16,012 bases of DNA. It comes from CALINF01 sp039990395. Its GTDB lineage: Bacteria; Pseudomonadota; Gammaproteobacteria; Pseudomonadales; Halieaceae. The stretch spans positions 1 to 16,012 of the forward strand of contig JBDXFZ010000122.1 of assembly GCA_039990395.1 (NCBI GenBank). Reading direction: 5' to 3'. Below the pieces are notes generated by a model that had not been told where the DNA came from, made no database searches, and saw only the letters and a list, made by a program, of their open reading frames with translations. The translations under genes were made by a program, and so were the position numbers. Positions 13,729 to 16,012 of this stretch are shown here, one piece after another (position 1 is the stretch's first letter; the number at the start of each line of letters is the position of its first letter).

Positions 13729-15840
13729 GTGGCACGCCAAACGCCTATCAATCGATATCGCAATATTGGTATCTGTGCTCATGTGGATGCGGGTAAAACC
13801 ACAACCACTGAGCGCGTGCTGTTCTACACCGGTCTGTCTCACAAGATCGGTGAAGTTCACGATGGCGCTGCCACCATGGATTGGATGGAGCAGGAGCAGG
13901 AACGCGGAATTACGATAACCTCCGCGGCAACTACTTGCTTCTGGAAGGGGATGAATGCCCAGTACGATGATCACCGTATTAACATCATCGATACGCCCGG
14001 GCACGTTGATTTTACGATTGAAGTAGAGCGCTCACTGCGCGTTCTGGACGGCGCCGTGGTGGTGTTGTGCGGATCGTCTGGTGTGCAGCCTCAAACTGAA
14101 ACGGTGTGGCGCCAGGCCAATAAGTACGAAGTCCCTCGCATGGTGTTCGTTAACAAGATGGACCGTGCAGGTGCCGACTTTCATATGGTCGTAGAGCAGT
14201 TAAAGACCAGGTTGGGCGCAGTAGCCGTGCCATTGCAAATGACCATTGGCGCTGAGGAAAATTTCAGTGGTGTCGTTGATCTGGTCAAGAACAAAGCCAT
14301 TATCTGGAATGAAGCTGACCAGGGAATGACATTTGAGTACGCAGATGTGCCCGACGCGATGGTCGATCAGGTACGCGAGATGCGCGAGTTCATGATTGAA
14401 AACGCGGCCGAAGCTACCGACGAGATGATGGAGAAGTATCTCGACGGTGGTGAGCTCACCGAGGAAGAAATTAAGGCCGGCATTCGCAAGCGTACACTGG
14501 CCAACGAGATTGTTCCTGTACTGGGTGGTTCTGCATTCAAGAACAAGGGCGTGCAGGCCATGTTGGACGCAGTGATTGATTACATGCCATCGCCCACAGA
14601 GGTGAAGGCTATAGAAGGAACGTTGTTGGATAAAGACGAGACGCCTGATACGCGCTCGGCCGATGACGACGCGCCGTTTTCTGCACTGGCGTTCAAAATT
14701 GCCACTGACCCATTTGTTGGTACGCTAACGTTCTTTCGCGTTTACTCCGGCAAGCTCGAGAGTGGTACGGGTATCTTCAACTCGGTTAAGCAAAAGAAAG
14801 AGCGCGTGGGCCGTATGGTGCAAATGCACTCCAATAGCCGCGAAGAAATCAAGGAAGTACTGGCGGGTGACATCGCTGCCGCAGTTGGCCTGAAAGACGT
14901 CACCACCGGCGATACGCTGTGCGATATCGACAGCCCAATCGTTCTGGAGCGTATGGAATTTCCCGAGCCGGTGATATCGGTGGCGGTAGAGCCCAGATCC
15001 AAGCCAGATCAGGAAAAGATGGGTGTTGCTCTGGGCAAGCTAGCTCAGGAAGATCCGTCTTTCCGTGTCAAAACAGACGAAGAAACAGGTCAGACTATTA
15101 TTTCCGGGATGGGCGAACTGCACCTGGATATTCTGGTTGATCGTATGCGCCGCGAATTTAGTGTTGAAGCAAACATTGGTAAGCCTCAGGTAGCCTATCG
15201 CGAAGCAATTCGCAACACGTCAGATATTGAAGGCAAGTTTGTACGTCAGTCTGGTGGTCGAGGCCAGTATGGACATGTCTGGATTAAGTTTGAGCCAGCA
15301 GAAGACTCCGATGCCGAAGGCCTCGAGTTTGTGAACGAGATCGTGGGTGGCACCGTACCCCGTGAGTATATTCCTGCTGTGCAAAAAGGCATTGAGGAGC
15401 AAATGCAGAATGGCGTTTTGGCGGGCTATCCTCTGCTGGGACTCAAAGCCACCCTGCATGACGGCTCATTTCATGATGTCGACTCCAACGAAATGGCGTT
15501 TAAAATTGCCGGCTCTCTGGCAACCAAAAAGCTGTCTCAAGAAGGTGGTGCGGTATTGCTAGAGCCAATCATGAAGGTGGAAGTAGTAACACCGGAAGAA
15601 AATATGGGTGATGTAGTCGGCGACCTGAACCGTCGCCGAGGTTTGATTGCCGGTATGGACGAGAATCCATCGGGCAAGGTTATTGATGCAGAAGTGCCCC
15701 TTGCCGAGATGTTTGGCTATGCGACAGACCTGCGTTCAGCAACCCAGGGTCGAGCAACCTATACGATGGAGTTTTCCAAGTACTCGGAAGCGCCTAATAA
15801 CGTTGCCGAACAAATTATTTCCAAGAACACAACCAGTTAG
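13729..15840 (+). CDS. fusA: Elongation factor G
   Basis: EF-G is the GTPase that drives translocation and, with RRF, ribosome recycling. The 703-aa protein (E. coli 704) is complete. The P-loop is AHVDAGKT (17-24), switch I contains RGITITSAATT (59-69), switch II is DTPGH (88-92) and the guanine-specificity motif is NKMD (142-145). Domain II and the fusidic-acid region follow, then GELHLDILVDRMRREF, then domain IV with KFVRQSGGRGQYGHVWI. Domain V has GDLNRRRGLIAGM. The start is a GTG at 13729 giving MARQTPINRYRNIGI, with GGGG at 13717-13720 as the likely ribosome binding site. It sits in the order rpsG-fusA-tuf, with 30 bp to tuf. Confidence 0.99.
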   Translation: MARQTPINRYRNIGICAHVDAGKTTTTERVLFYTGLSHKIGEVHDGAATMDWMEQEQERGITITSAATTCFWKGMNAQYDDHRINIIDTPGHVDFTIEVERSLRVLDGAVVVLCGSSGVQPQTETVWRQANKYEVPRMVFVNKMDRAGADFHMVVEQLKTRLGAVAVPLQMTIGAEENFSGVVDLVKNKAIIWNEADQGMTFEYADVPDAMVDQVREMREFMIENAAEATDEMMEKYLDGGELTEEEIKAGIRKRTLANEIVPVLGGSAFKNKGVQAMLDAVIDYMPSPTEVKAIEGTLLDKDETPDTRSADDDAPFSALAFKIATDPFVGTLTFFRVYSGKLESGTGIFNSVKQKKERVGRMVQMHSNSREEIKEVLAGDIAAAVGLKDVTTGDTLCDIDSPIVLERMEFPEPVISVAVEPRSKPDQEKMGVALGKLAQEDPSFRVKTDEETGQTIISGMGELHLDILVDRMRREFSVEANIGKPQVAYREAIRNTSDIEGKFVRQSGGRGQYGHVWIKFEPAEDSDAEGLEFVNEIVGGTVPREYIPAVQKGIEEQMQNGVLAGYPLLGLKATLHDGSFHDVDSNEMAFKIAGSLATKKLSQEGGAVLLEPIMKVEVVTPEENMGDVVGDLNRRRGLIAGMDENPSGKVIDAEVPLAEMFGYATDLRSATQGRATYTMEFSKYSEAPNNVAEQIISKNTTS

Positions 15841-15870
15841 TTTTTAATTATCTCAAAGAGGTGAATCACA

Positions 15871-16012
15871 GTGGCAAAAGAAGCATTTGAGCGTACGAAG
15901 CCCCACGTGAACGTGGGCACCATTGGTCACGTTGACCACGGCAAAACAACTCTGACAGCTGCGCTGACACGCGTTTGCGCTGAAGTCTGGGGTGGCGAAG
16001 CAGTGGCATTCG
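15871..16012 (+). CDS. tuf: Elongation factor Tu, N-terminal start (partial, 3' end outside window)
   Basis: A GTG start at 15871 gives 47 residues beginning MAKEAFERTKPHVNVGTIGHVDHGKTTLTAALTRV. The P-loop is GHVDHGKT and the frame runs off the window. AGAGG at 15857-15861 lies nine bases upstream. This is the str-operon copy (tufA position), and E. coli also starts this gene with GTG. A Cys-containing, Trp-containing stretch (RVCAEVWGGEAVAF) differs from E. coli but falls in a region that varies between genera. The other copy ends at 141. Confidence 0.98.
   Translation, partial: MAKEAFERTKPHVNVGTIGHVDHGKTTLTAALTRVCAEVWGGEAVAF

Overview
The window is a conserved housekeeping block of a gammaproteobacterium, all on the + strand: the end of one tuf gene, tRNA-Trp, secE-nusG, rplKAJL, rpoBC, rpsL-rpsG-fusA, and the start of a second tuf gene. 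The gene order, the protein lengths (RpoB 1357 aa, RpoC 1405 aa with a large insertion inside the trigger loop) and the near-identity of core motifs to the Escherichia coli and Pseudomonas families point to a Pseudomonas/Cellvibrio-like, possibly marine, gammaproteobacterium. The exact genus is inference, because it cannot be fixed without a search.

Layout. 1-141 is the C-terminus of EF-Tu, followed by two strong hairpins without U-tracts. 239-314 is tRNA-Trp(CCA). 371-1289 holds secE and nusG (protein export and transcription elongation). 1420-3822 is the ribosomal stalk and L1 cluster rplK, rplA, rplJ, rplL. 3823-4015 is an intercistronic region with a strong attenuator-like hairpin and three more hairpins. 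4016-12386 encodes the two large RNA polymerase subunits and ends in a textbook intrinsic terminator. 12440-12735 is a regulatory gap with a near-consensus sigma-70 promoter, which opens the str operon: rpsL, rpsG, fusA and tuf.

The genes form the core of gene expression: RNA polymerase, its elongation factor NusG, the ribosomal L11/L1/L10-L7/L12 region with the factors EF-G and EF-Tu that act there, and the S12/S7 proteins of the small subunit. Three long gaps have folded leaders where classical autogenous control by L1, L10(L12)4 and S7 is known in E. coli. The rplL-rpoB gap has the attenuator expected to lower RNA polymerase synthesis relative to ribosomal proteins.

No mobile element, CRISPR array, defence gene, pseudogene or unknown protein-coding gene was found, and I see no evidence of a new system. 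The points worth a second look are all in the non-coding gaps.
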